This document shows, piece after piece, positions 45,901 to 58,428 of a DNA stretch of 64,000 nt (position 1 is the stretch's first letter; each line of letters starts with the position of its first letter). The notes under the pieces are model-generated. The model saw nothing but the letters and a program-made list of their open reading frames with translations, ran no database searches and was not told the origin of the DNA. The stretch is from Sebastes aleutianus. Taxonomy: Eukaryota; Chordata; Actinopteri; Perciformes; Sebastidae. The stretch is from the NCBI GenBank assembly GCA_916700875.1, contig CAKAKS010000004.1, positions 13,102,534 through 13,166,533 of the forward strand, in the 5' to 3' direction. Made by a program: the position numbers and the translations under genes.

Positions 45901-48900
45901 AACAGCTGGTGTGTGAAAATGTCAAATGGCCACAGACTTGAGCTTTGGCAGCGCCTAACTTTTGGCAGGGGGACGTGGCCTGCATGAGTTTCACCTCATT
46001 CTCTAACATTGCAACATTCTTTGAAATCCCATTACTGTAGTGACAGTATCTAACTTGTGTATCTCCCTGTACTTCTTGTCTGATTTCCATCTCTCAGGTT
46101 ATTTACACTCTCATCCTGTTTTTTTACTGCGCAACTTAAATTCATTAATAAAAACATTATAGTCTAACCAAAATGAAAACCATTAATTTCCCTCTGGCAT
46201 GAGCTGCATCAGTGGTTTACTGCTCTTTGTAAACAGCACACTGAATGACAAAAGGAAGACAATTTGTAAAATGTCAACATATGGCAACAATCCAATTGCT
46301 TCTGTAATAAATACAACAATTTAAGTATTGCTCAGGAGGACGCAGAATTGTTTAAAGCACAAAACGACACAGCACTTCTATCGCTTATCTGATGATGGCA
46401 CACTGCATACTAACATAACAAGACATGTTATATATATATTTATTTATTTTTTAATCATAAAAAAGATATGATATGCGATAAGTTATTGCTTGGCCAGTAT
46501 GATGGAATTAAGAGACATTAGGGAAACATTACTCCTGATTTCTGCACTGATTTTTATTAGAGAAGCTCTCCAACTGTGCAAATCTCATTGATAATGTGTC
46601 AGAAAGATATAGTACATCCTAATTGTAACAGCTACCATCAGTTCAAGGCCCCCTGCTGTAAATAAGACATGTGCACAGACTCATTTTCTCCTCCGTGTTG
46701 TAAAATCCCTGCACTGAAATGGATTGTTTCAGGCCAAACTGCTGCCTACGGACTTACAAGGCTGTAGGATGTTTTATTTTACAACACCTGTCTGTGTAAT
46801 CCGAGCAGTTAATCTGTTTTATTAAAGCAGTTACAACACCTATAAGTTTTATACTTCAGGATTTTTAGGATAGTGAAAAATAATCACCTCAGGCTCTTAG
46901 TAAGTACAATTCCCAATAATATTCATAACATGAAATACAGAATATATGTGGCATTTCCTGGCTTGTGATTTCCACTGAGACAAATTTGAATGTTATTACT
47001 GAAGTTATTCAGAGACTGTATCAGATACAGACAATATTTTTTGACACTAGTCAAATAGTGTTGAAGTGCTGTCTATACAGGACAGATTGGAAGATGGGGA
47101 TAATAATTCTACTACAAGACTGTGCCACTAATCTCTCCATACATGCTCTCATAATGAATCACTGAAATCGTACAGAACACTTAGACATGACAAATATTCA
47201 GAAGTTGTGATTACTAGTATCAGAGTGACTAATGGTTGCAGATGGAATAAAGTAAAACTCACTCCAGAAAGTTGTTCAGGGAGTTGCGTGTTAATATTTA
47301 TTTATGATCCTTTTTAATCCTGCAATTTGCATCACAGCCTACAAAGAGAAGATTAACAACAACTGATGAAATACCAGTTAAACAGCAGCTTGTCTTTCGC
47401 TAATTTAACACAGTAATTGATTGCATTAATTGGTTTTGATGATTTTGTTTAAGGATTAAAAGAACGCCTCTGCTAATTTCTCACTAGCTTTGCAATCATT
47501 TAAACACTAAATGACACTTTTATGGGGTAAAGAAAGTGCATTGTGAATAAAAACTGGGCTGGTGTCAAGGTCTACCTCTGCAGTTTTCATGTACCTAGAA
47601 AACAAAGACTTACATTTTTTATGGCCTGTGTGCAACTTGGCATTGAATCTGTCCCACAGTGTTAGAGAACGTTTTAAATGCCTCTTCCTTTTACAGTTGT
47701 GAATGGAAACCTAAGTCATAAAAACTGAAATAAAAATCATGACCATTGCTGCTGACGCAGGTGCAGAGCAGCTTCAAGTGACTTTTCTGTCTCCCTGTCA
47801 GGCGTTTCTCCGAGCTCTGGTGGAGCATACGGAGGACAGTGTGCAGAGGAGGAGACTGCAGGAGCTCTGCAGTAAACAAGGCGCCGCAGACTACAACCTG
47901 TATGTGAGAGACCCGAGCCTCAACATATTGGAGCTTCTCGCAGCCTTCCCGTCCTGCTCGCCTCCTCTCAGCCTCCTCATAGGTCAGAGCGCCCGCTGTT
48001 ATGTATCTCAGTCAGTCATGAGGTCTCCGAGTCCATAATAATCAGGGTTATTGGGTGAAAACCATCCTTGCTAGATGTATTACATGACGTGAGAACCACT
48101 CTGAAGTACAAAATCTGATCAAACATCACATCATTTTTATTTTTTGAATCTTCATGTCACATAGCAAATAGGTGCATTTTTATGCGTAACATTTATCCAG
48201 TGACTAATGAGAAAAACAGATTAATATTCTGGCATATTTTTAAGATGTTTTTCAGTTTGTTTTTTGAGAAAAAGAAGATCCTGCACGCTGCTCTTGCTCA
48301 GCATCATAATTTATTGATCACACTAACGTTTCGGTCCCCCTGGACCTTCGTCAACAGTTGAAACAAACAAAAAACAAATTAATAGATGCACGTTTAATTA
48401 AATGCAGGCTTTCATGTTGCCTGCAGCAAATGGGGAATTTCAGTGATTGACACGAGATTGGGATTTAGACTGCACCTGTACAAAACATCAGTGGAATAAT
48501 TTTACTTCAGAACTATTTATTTCACTTTTGAAAAGTCCTCGGGTTATGTCAAGCGTACCATCTTTACAAGTATTTTTTCAGCTATGCATGGTTGTCTGTC
48601 TGGGTAATTTTCATCCAGTAGGGGTCACTGTAGCCCCAGTAAAGCGAGATTTATGAGCCCAGTCTCAAGGCTGATTTTGTGAGAGCATTTAATTATACTG
48701 AATGGTCAGACAGAGTACATCAGAGGGCTCCCCGAAGGATCAACTCATTTCCTTGTCTCATTTTACGTCCATGTAGCTCCAATATGGTTTTTGTGTCACA
48801 GTTTCTGTGAATATAATGGCCGTATTAAAGCTGCAAGATGAGAGCTATTTTCTCAGTTTATTCATAATTTCCCTCCCTGCTAATATTGATCATTTTTTGC

Positions 48901-51900
48901 AGCTGTCAGCCATCCATACCATCCCTCGTTTGAGCCAACGGTTGTTAGAAAACTAACATGTTCTCTCAGCTCATTAAGATAGTTGGCCGGTCATTCAGTA
49001 TAGATCTAATAAGCTTTGACTGGAACTTACCAGACAGTGAAATTAGTTGGCTACAGCTTTACATACAAGTAGAGTTGTCCTCTAAAACAGCGCTGTCACA
49101 GCTCTTGGCCTTCCCCAATGTCAGTTATTTTTGGTCCACTTGCCAACCACAGCACCTTTTTCAGTGGTGAACTGATGCAGAAATTGGGAATCGCGCCGAT
49201 CGTGCCCTCGTGAAAAATGCGGCCTTCAGGGCAGCAGCTGTTATTTTGGGGACAGGGGGCCGTTTACCGAGCTTCGCAAGGACACAAACGCGCGGGGTCA
49301 GTTTGGATCATAGCTTAATGGTCAACTCTGCCTCAGTGTGTCACTTGCAAAGCACACTGCTGCATTTTCTGCACTGCTCTTGGTTCATTACCCCCACCGG
49401 AGGGGAGGTGTTTGCTGATCAGAGTTTATGCTGTTATACTAACTATAAATAATGAGGAGAGATGCATCTAAGCCCAGATGTCTTTGGCCAAGTGCAGGCC
49501 GGGTATAAAAGTAAATGCTGGATATAAATTGAGAGAGATACCTGCTTCACAGAGTCAGCGCTCTTGTTATATGGTCCATTGTTTCACATAGCGTGCCAGA
49601 TGAAAAACTTCGGGGTCATCGCCCCAGGGAGCTGATTCTGTCCATGAGCATCTTTTTCAATTTACTTTACCGCAGGGTTCAAATAAAATTGTGACCTGTG
49701 GAAGAAAGTAAGGCAAAGTAAAGTAAAGCGAAATGCGTCTGTATCCCAAAAGGCCGGAGCTCCCCCTCGCTCCAGAAGAGCTTGAAATCTAAAATGAAGT
49801 TTCCCCGGTCACAGAGAACGCACTGCGTATCACATATATTCCCTCTTTATTCATTTAAAATATAATGACATGCCAGGGAAAACCTTTAAATGGGTTTGGA
49901 AAACCATGAGCTTGCAGGTCCTTTTCCTCAGAAGTAACTTGAAATTAGCATTTATAGGCTATTAAAAGAAGAAAAAAAGTCTTCCCAAGGAGAATTCTTC
50001 GTAATGCTTTAATGCCAACAACCTCTCTAATTCCATCTGCAGCCAAAGAAGCGATCCATATATCTTAAGAAGTATAACTTTTATGTTCAACTACATTGCT
50101 ATCTCATTTTTTACCCCACTAAAACGATACCTCTGCATATAAATTGCATTGCAGAGAGACTTTTGAGATGGAATAGATTATATTGTTGTGCAGTATGATC
50201 GATGATACCCCTGAAAATGATCATTTCTGAAAACATAGCGGGAACCCTGGGACTGTATTTTTTTTGAAACAGAGACTTTTTTTTTTGTTGAAATACATAT
50301 TTTTAAGATGTATCCTCGAGCCACTCACTGCAACAGAAAAGCAGCTTTTCCACTCGGAGGTTTTAAAAGTGATATATCCTTTGTATCTACCAGCAGTATC
50401 ATCATGGTGCAGTGATGTGAGATGATGGATTGATCGTCCTCTGTTTCGGACATGTGCTGTCACTCTGTGATAGAAAGGCAGCAACTCGAGCACGGTGCAG
50501 CTGCAGAGGATTGTGTTAACGTACATGATGCACCGTCTGATGGAGAGGTGTGTGTTTCCATTGGGTGCTGATGGGAAGGATTGCTGCCTGGATATGTTGT
50601 ATGTGATCATTTGTCCAAACAGATTTTGTCCTTCAGAGGGTTACTTTCTGTGCTGTTTTTTTTAATTTTTTCTTGAGAAATATTGAAAACATTAATGATT
50701 TTTTTATCCACTCAGTTGCAGCTTAGTTCTTATTATTAAAATAATTACTGTATTTTTTTTTTTTTTTACTATTTACAGTAGCTCATTGATCATAACAAAG
50801 CAAGGGTAGCCTGTAATCTTGGCTCAGTAATACATTTTGAGCCTCCACGTCGAAACATTTGAACTTCTTTTTCAGAATAAAAGTCCCCTTTACTAAAGTT
50901 TATACTTCCCTGGCATGCCAAATATTTGGCCCATCCAGTATGGGATTATAAAATGCCGCTATATATAAGATATAACAAGACATCTTCAGGTAAAACCAGT
51001 GGGCAACTCCGGCGTCTGGAAAGTGAAGCCAATGCGGAAGTGCCTTAAACTTGCATTCTTTCTAATAGCCAGCAGGGGGAGACTCCTCTGGTTGCAGAAA
51101 GAAGTCTGATTGTATAGAAGTCTATGAGAAAATGACCCTACTTCTCACTTGATTTATTACCTCAGTAAACTCAAATAGACCATAAAGCAGGGTATGCTTT
51201 AGGGCGTGGCTACCTTGTGATTGACAGGTCGCTACCACGGCGTTGTCCGGTCTGGGTGTTGACCGTGTTTTCGTCTTACAACTTTATTCAGTATCTGGTT
51301 GTACTTAGCTCCTCCTTCTTCTGTCACCTTTGGTTGCAAAAAGCCAAGATGGCGATGGCCAAAATGCCGGCCTCGAGGCTTCAAAACGGCAGTCAACAAA
51401 CCAACGGGTGACGTCACAGTGACTAAGTTCACTTCTACGTCTATGGGTAATACGTATACAAAAGAAAAACATCAGTTAGAACATTATTTATACGTGTATA
51501 TTCTTGCGAACACCATGTTTTTGTGCAAAACTTCAAACAAGTTGTACGCAGAATAGCAGAAGAAAGAAAAAAGGATGCTACAATTCTGAAGAATATCCTG
51601 ATAAAGTGCTTTTTCTTCACCTCCCAGGCTTTCTCCTAGTAACTGGCAAACTTAAAGGAACAGTGTGTAACATTTAGTGGGATCTATTGGCAGAAATGTA
51701 ATATAATATAATATATATAGTGTATAATCACCTCAAAATAAGTATTTTTGTGATTTTGTTACCTTAGAATGAGCCGTTTATATCTTCACGGAGTTGGATG
51801 CCATGTTTCTACAGTAGCCCAGAACGGACAACCAAATGGTGGCTCTAAAAAGGGCCATTAGCGTTTTTGCATCGGCCACCATAGTTCCCTTACACGCTTG

Positions 51901-54900
51901 GCACACGGGAGAAGTTTCAGTTGGTTGCAATCTGCAACCTCACCACTAGATGGCGCCAGATCTTACACACAGCACATTTAAATGTTTTCTATATGTCTTT
52001 TTTCTTCTTCCACACTGACATACGGTCTAGTTTCAACAACTTAACTCTACTGGGCACGCAAAGGTCTTTGTTATTTAGATAAATTATAAACAACATACAT
52101 TCATACTGTATCATCTTACAGGAATGCAGTTTTGGTTTAGTCCATATGTCACTGGCCCATCTCTAAAAATGGAGTGTTAGCCCTTGAGCCTGTTGTTTTT
52201 TCTTTTAGTATCTGAAGGAATCTAGATGGATGTCTACTGGAAGGCTGCTGTTTGGGCAAGGACAGTGTTTTTTGTTCAATAGCTTCTTTCAAACTTTTAA
52301 GTGTTTCATGCATCACCATTAAAAAAATAAAAGAAATCCCAGCTCAAAGAGATGAAATGGACGTCAAAATGCGGAGCTGTCTTGCTAACACCCTGAGCTG
52401 TTTAGATGTCAGAGAGATCCAGAAAGAGAGGAGAGAGCAGATTTAGTCCAGCTGTTTGTCTTTCCAAGCAATTTAGCAGAAAAATGTGTTATTGTAGGGC
52501 CTCAGCTGGTGCATATGGTGCAGCTTTACTTTTCCAGGTTCCTCTATCGCTGAGATGCAAATGAAGTGTAAGACACGGCAAGCACATCACGCAACTCTCA
52601 ATCACTCTGTCTACCCACTTCTAAAAGTTGTTGGTGGTCATAGCGTAGCGAATGGCAAATCTTGGCGCTACAGGGTGAAAAGTTATCTGTTACTCTTCTA
52701 GGTTTTCCTGATTTCTCTGACACATCGTCACGCCGGCAATGCACACTACACATTACCCAAAGAGGGCACCTTCATGGCTGGCATTGAAATAAGGTCTGCA
52801 TAAGCAATCTGTTTCCTACTGGCTCCACATCTGGACACTTGGGATTCCATAACCCTGAGTTTGTAATTTCATAAATATAGAAGTGTGTCCTAGAAACGAG
52901 ACTGTAACCTGGGTGGGGGGTTACTGTGGATAGATTGGTGGGGGGTAGGACGTCTCAATGGACCGAGATGACTTTCACTTATTTAGTCTGCTCTCTGTCA
53001 TGGGTGTCTGTGAAACAAAATCTTAGCGATACGGCAGAGATGATTGACAGTTCTGCTTGCCTTTCAGAGCATTTGCCGAAACTGCAGCCCAGGCCTTATT
53101 CAGCAGCCAGGTAAGGTGACAGAAAAATAAGAATTGATGTTACATTTTGTACTGCATGAAACTGAGCACAAATATGTATCCATGAGTAGGTATGTCTGTC
53201 TTATTCTCACCACATGACCGTAATTTCTACTGGTGTTTCTGAGCTGCACAGTAAGAACACATTAAGAAATACATTGATGGGTCATGGAGAGGAATTCAAT
53301 CTCTGGATGTGTTTCTGTATAAATTAGGGCTGTCAATCCATTCAAATGTTTAATCACGATTAATTGCATGATTGTCCATAGTTGATCGTGATTAATTGCA
53401 AATTAATCGCACATTTTTCATCTGTTCAAATGTACCTTAAAGGGAGATTTGTCAAGTATTTAATACTCTTATCAACATTGGAGTGGGCAAATATGCTGCT
53501 TTATGCAAATGTATCTATATATTTGTTATTGGAAAACAACACAACAACACAAAAAAATGACAAATATTGTCCAGAAACCCTCTCAGGTAGAGCATTTAGC
53601 ATAAAAAAATATATATGCTCAAATCATAACATGGCAAACTCAAGCCCAACAGGCAACAACAGCTGTCAGTGTGTCAGTGTGCTGACTTGACCATCGCTTG
53701 CCCCAAACTGCATGTGATTATCATAAAGAGGGCATGTCTGTAAAGGAGAGACTTGTGGGTACCCATAGAAAGCCATTTTCAATCACATATCTTGAGGTCA
53801 GAGTTCAAGGGACCCCTTTTGAAAATGGCCATGATGTTTTTTCCTCGCCGAACTTTAGCGCAAGTTTGGAGCGTTATTGAACCTCCTTTGCAACAAGCTA
53901 GTATGACATGGTCGATACCAATGGATTTCTGAGGTTTTCTAGTTTCATATGATGCCAGTATCTTCACGCTTTAAAAGTGAGCCCTCTACAAACTAAATAT
54001 GTGTTATCGCCTTAACTTTGACAGCCCTAATACAAGTGAAAGAAAACATCTGTCTTATTTTAGAGTTAAAGAATCCATGAAACTGACCATTTTTCCAGGG
54101 ATTTTCTTTTTCTCCAGCATTTGGATATTGAAATGTTCGTACATTGACTCCTTCTCTATTTTTTTTGTAATGGTGATGATATTTAAATTATAGCATGCTC
54201 AGGGAATAATTGATTTCATCTCTTTTATTTGAAGATGGATCTCTTTTATCATTTACACAACTGCAACAGAAATATGAACCCTCCTCCGCTCATTTGTTTA
54301 GATACTTTTTAAAGCACCCCTGATTAATTCTACTCAGGAGCCTCTGACACAGCTGCTGGATTGTATTCTTAATAACGGAGAAGATGGAAAGGATATATCT
54401 GAAAATCATGTAGCACTTATTACAAAAACATCAGAAAATCCAGACAATGCAAATATAAATCTACAAAGAGGACTGGATGTCAAATTTCATAAATGTTGAT
54501 ATAATTTACGACTTGCATAGGATTTATTATACCACAGAGAAGATGCACAAGTGGTGAAATGTCATTTTTATTTTGGTGTTGTAAGATGAAAAGAGGTAGT
54601 TTTATGCATATATTTTGGTCTGGTAACTCTAACTTCACTTTGTTTATTACTACTAGACAAGACAGTCGAGTTCTTATGATAAACACATATTTAACTTGCA
54701 CTATTGGCAGCTAGGAAATGCATTGCATTCCATTGGAGATCTGCTATTTTGCCATCTCCTTCACGGTGGTGGACTGAACTTTAGATCGTAACATCAAAGG
54801 GAAGCTCCATGAATATTATAAAGTGTGGCATTTTCATATGATTACTTTTTTGAGCCATTTAGAAATTATTTTGTTATAAATATTATTATTTGTGTATATA

Positions 54901-57900
54901 TGTGTATCTAAGGTTAAGTATTTAGTTATGGATTCTCTAAACATTGTAGTACATGTTCTGTACTACAGAGAAACGTGCACAAAGGAATGCATTGTAAATA
55001 TCGTGTAGCCTTTAGCTAGTTGCGCTTAGTTTAAAAAGGCCCAAGTGCCAGTCATTGATTGTCTCTTCCTGTTGAGCTAGTACCCATTATGTTTGCTTTA
55101 AAGCTCATGTGGAACAGCAACATCTAACGCAATGTCAAGTCTCCCTGCTCCTCTCATTAGTCCCTCACGTAGCTGCTTATGTGTGTGTATGTTTGTGCAG
55201 AGAGAGACAGGAGAGATGGTGGCTGTAGTTTATCAGATGGTGCAGAGACATTAGAGGCCTGCATTATTGATGCTGTGGTCAATAGAGGTCTCTAGTGGCC
55301 CACAGGAACTGGAGAGTGAAGGATGAGAGAGCGTGAGAGTTCTTCAGCCAGGCAGTGAAGACTGGAGCGGAGAGGAGGGAGAGGCTGCTTTATTGAAGCA
55401 AGGCAGACAGGAAGTTATTTGTTCTCACTCCCTAGCTGTATGGTTTTTTAGTCTAGAATGAAGCGGACGTCATTGTGTAGATCAGTTATTCCCAGCCAGG
55501 AATACTTTTATCCTAGGCTATATAATACATATACATGCATGTAGGGTTCGTACAAGGTCTTGAAAGTTTGGAAAGTGCTTAAAAACAGCAAACAATATGT
55601 TTGAATTTGAATATACTCCTTGAAAAATGCTTGATTCTCTACATAATCTGGTGTTTCATTCACACAATCAGTCATATTCATATTTGAAATGAAACGATCC
55701 CGTCGTCTTATTATATCATCACGATCAAAACATACAATCAAAGTTAATCAAGGAGACAATATACATTGATTGCTGCGGGTATAAAGGAATTCTGTAAACT
55801 TTATTTTTTATTTATAGTAACAATTTAGATGTGATGATGAAGCTTCTCTTATCTATTAGGGCTGTCAATTGATTAACATATTTAATCGCATGTTTGTCCA
55901 TAATTAATGACGATTAATTGCAAATTAATTACACATTTTTTATCTGTTCAAAATGTACCTTAAAGGGAGATTTGTCAAGTAGTTAATACTCTTATCAACA
56001 TGGGAGCGGGCAAATAGGATTGCGCTATGCAAGCGTGTACATATATATTTATGTCTGGAAATCAATTACCAACACAAAACAATGACAAATATTGTGCAGA
56101 AACCCTCACAGATACTGCATTTAGCATAAAAAATATGCTTTAATCTTAACATGGCAAACTCAAGCCCAACAGGCAACAGCTCTCAGTGTGCTGACTTGAC
56201 TATGACTTGCCCCAAAACTGCATGTGATTATCATAAAGTGGGCATGTCTGTAAAGGGGAGACTCGTGGGTACCCACAGAACCCATTTTCATTCACATATC
56301 TTGAGGTCAGAGGTCAAGGGACCCCTTTGAAAATGGCCACGCCAGTTTTTCCTCTCCAAAATTTAGCATAAGTTTGGAATGTTATTTAATCTCCTTCTTG
56401 ACAAGCTAGTATGACATGGTTGGTACCAATGGACTTCTTAGGTTTTCTACTTTCATATGATGCACTTTCACTCTAGCTTTAAAACTGAGCCCGCTACAAC
56501 CTCAGAAATATCGATTGCCTCAATGTGATAAAGAAATTAGTGGCGTTAAAAAATGAATTTGCGTTATTATCGCGTTAACATCGACAGCCCTACTATCTAT
56601 CTATCTTTTTATCTCAATCTATAGATATAGATATATCCACATGTTTGTATTAAGGAGGAAAATAAACACACAAATAGCATTACACATTGGTGTAGTGTTG
56701 ATCTTTAGTATAGGCTATGTACTGTATAATAAGCTACCAGCTACAATAGGCTGACTGCACGATAACACTTGTTGTTATTGAGAGTCCATGAAAACGAGTT
56801 ATCATGTGAATTGAAAAATGTTCATAGTTGGTTAGAAGTAATGAATAAATGGTTGAAATAGATAACTAAAAGTATGGATAAACAGTTGTCGTAGATGAAA
56901 AAAAGTAATGTATAAAATGCCAACTTGTGCCACTCCCAATAATAATAATAATGAAATAATGAAAAGATATTGTAACAATAATCAATTTTACATAATTAAG
57001 TGTTTAATAACATCCAATTTTATATAATTTCGAAAGAACATATTTAGGACACGACTGGTGGTTTTTGATGAAGGGGTACTTGAGCTCATCTGACAAGGCT
57101 GTGGGTGTAGATCATTTATTTTATTTAGTACATTTCAATGTCATGTTTTTGTAATTGTCATTGCATCTAATGTCTGTGTCCTTGTTGCTTTGATCAGCTG
57201 TTTAACTCGATTTTTCTAAAGGTGGTTTGTGAGTCATTTCTTTGAGCAACGTTGTTTATTCTTGAGAATTTATCCTCCCTCGTAATGCTCGTGCCTTTCT
57301 GTACCTCTCTGCTTCTCACTCTATTTTTCACTTCATCTCTGTGCATCTCCCTGCTTGTCACTGTCTGTATGCCTCGCACACACACTATTGTTTCCTTCTA
57401 TCTCTGTCTTGCTTCCATCTCAAAAACTCTCTGCGGTCCCATCTCTATAGCTCCCGTCTTAGGTACCCAGGAAAGCTGCATTTTGTCTTCAACGTGGTAG
57501 AGTTCCCAGCATGCTCTGGGCGGCCCGCGGGGAGGCGAGGCTTGTGTACCGGTTGGCTCTTTGACCTCATCTCTCCTGTCCTGGTTTTCCCTGAGAAGGC
57601 TGAATCCTCCGGCAGCCCACAGGTAATGAGTACACTGTAAAATGGAAGAGCTGGAACCGGATTGTGCAAATCTGTGAACCCCCGGTCACGGCTGATAAGT
57701 GCTCTTATTTGGGAGTACAAGTGTTCCGGGGCTGTTGTAGTTGCAACCCCTCCACTCATAGGGGAGAAAAGAAATACATGTACCTTTCCACGCTAGGTTG
57801 AAATCCCGCTACACCTTACTTTGCCATCCTTTTTTTTTTTTTTGTCTTTGTCTCAAATTTTCAGTCAGTAAAAATGCCAAGAGAGCTGGACTGCCCGTTC

Positions 57901-58428
57901 TCCTTCAAATATTACAGTTCAAGAGGTTGTTGAGTAAAAATGGAAAGCAAGTGTGGAGCAGAATATCAGAAAATTGTGCAGTGTCTCCATGAAACTGCAG
58001 TACTCGAGGCATTAAGGATTTAACCTGTTTGTACTATATGTTTTAGGCAGCTCTGCAAACTCAATTTTAATGTGTAAAAAAAAGCTTTGGGCCAGTTGTG
58101 TGTGTGGCTAATTAAAAAATAAATTAAAGCAAGTAAATCCTCTGTACCACGGACTCTATGGATTCCATGGAGCTCATGAGTTTCCCTATTAGTGTGTCTT
58201 AGAATATTAAGTAGATCAATTAATAGATTGGTCGGCCCACTGTGGCTTCTCAGCTTTGTTGTAATTACTCTCATTATTTTAAATGCTTGTTAATGACCTC
58301 TGACTCTAGATCCATGTGAGTTTGAGACCCAACTGCTCCTTTCGGCCTCCCTCCGACCTGTCGGCGCCCTTCATAATGGTCGGACCGGGAACAGGAGTCG
58401 CCCCCTTCATTGGCTTCCTCCAGCAAAG
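42957..58428 (+). CDS. mtrr: Methionine synthase reductase, 11 coding exons, 3' end outside window
   Basis: Diflavin reductase that passes electrons from NADPH through FAD and FMN to reactivate oxidised cob(II)alamin in methionine synthase. Exons: 42957-43100, 43311-43464, 43625-43742, 43860-44376, 44462-44575, 44677-44833, 45022-45110, 47802-47982, 53068-53110, 57451-57622, 58310-58428. These give 602 codons plus 2 bases; human is 698, so about 95-100 codons (most of the NADPH domain) are missing to the right. Seen: FMN flavodoxin domain (VLYGSQKGQAES, VSTTGDGEPPD, LGDTNYANFCN), a long Ser/Ala/Pro-rich linker in exon 4, the connecting/FAD domain (NYQPGDSFDVFCPN; RPYS 500-503; GLCTGW 536-541) and the start of the NADPH domain (MVGPGTGVAPF, 586-596). 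In exon 10 an acceptor at 57450 keeps frame and homology (SSRLRYPGKLHF); a downstream AG at 57461 would not. Confidence 0.95.
44868..44925. repeat. Short fish repeat in mtrr intron 6
   Basis: TTTTTATTTGTATAGCCCAA followed by TATCACAAT is a very common teleost repeat terminus. It begins about 40 bp after the exon 6 donor. Only this fragment is present. Confidence 0.5.
45111..47801 (+). other. mtrr intron 7, mostly unassigned
   Basis: No exon was found in this 2.7-kb intron; the flanking exons join in frame without it. An antisense LINE tail starts at about 45435 (AATCAGGTTTATTTCGCTAA, then GGAATTTGACTCCGG) and runs to about 45780. The rest holds nothing I can name. Confidence 0.55.
50990..51450. 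repeat. Dispersed repeat in mtrr intron 8
   Basis: Begins CAGTGGGCAACTCCGGCGTC, then AAGCCAATGCGGAAGTGCC, and ends near TTCACTTCTACGTCTATGGG. The style (short exon-like phrases ending in TCTATGGG) is that of a high-copy fish repeat. It contains a CRE-like TGACGTCA near 51410, a match inside the repeat. Open frames here are not genes. Confidence 0.5.
51655..51975. mobile_element. Non-autonomous DNA element, mtrr intron 8
   Basis: Starts AACAGTGTGTAACATTTAGT and closes near AGATCTTACACACAGCACAT, an imperfect inverted end. The middle has ACGGAGTTGGATGCCATG and ACCACTAGATGGCGCCAG, phrases recurrent in fish genomes. Class not established; no clear target duplication seen. Confidence 0.55.
53325..54029. 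mobile_element. hAT-type MITE, copy 1, mtrr intron 9
   Basis: Inverted ends TAGGGCTGTCAATC and TTTGACAGCCCTA. The interior matches the 55857-56592 copy over most of its length (AAATGTACCTTAAAGGGAGA, CTTGAGGTCAGAG, ATGACATGG). No coding frame. Flanking bases do not give a clean 8-bp duplication. Confidence 0.75.
54030..55856 (+). other. Unassigned part of mtrr intron 9
   Basis: Between the two related hAT copies I see no exon, RNA gene or nameable repeat. Confidence 0.4.
55857..56592. mobile_element. hAT-type MITE, copy 2, mtrr intron 9
   Basis: Inverted ends TAGGGCTGTCAATTG and ATCGACAGCCCTA. Flanks TTATCTAT (55849-55856) and CTATCTAT (56593-56600) match at 7 of 8 positions, but a CTAT microsatellite follows and may mimic a duplication. 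Same family and orientation as copy 1, about 2.5 kb apart. Confidence 0.78.

Larger units (their letters stand above)
47983..53067 (+). other. mtrr intron 8 with several dispersed repeats
   Basis: This 5.1-kb intron has no exon that I can support. Recognisable pieces: 48325-48365 with CGTTTCGGTCCCCCTGGACC (a common fish repeat phrase), and two repeats listed separately at 50990-51450 and 51655-51975. A stretch near 50760 is T-rich. Remaining sequence is unassigned. Confidence 0.5.

Noticed and set aside
51410..51417. CRE TGACGTCA in mtrr intron 8
   Set aside because: It is inside a high-copy dispersed repeat, so there is no specific support for regulation.
57462..57622. mtrr exon 10 starting at the second AG (57461)
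   Set aside because: That start loses residues homologous to human SSSL and changes the junction residue; the AG at 57450 keeps frame (172 bp) and homology.
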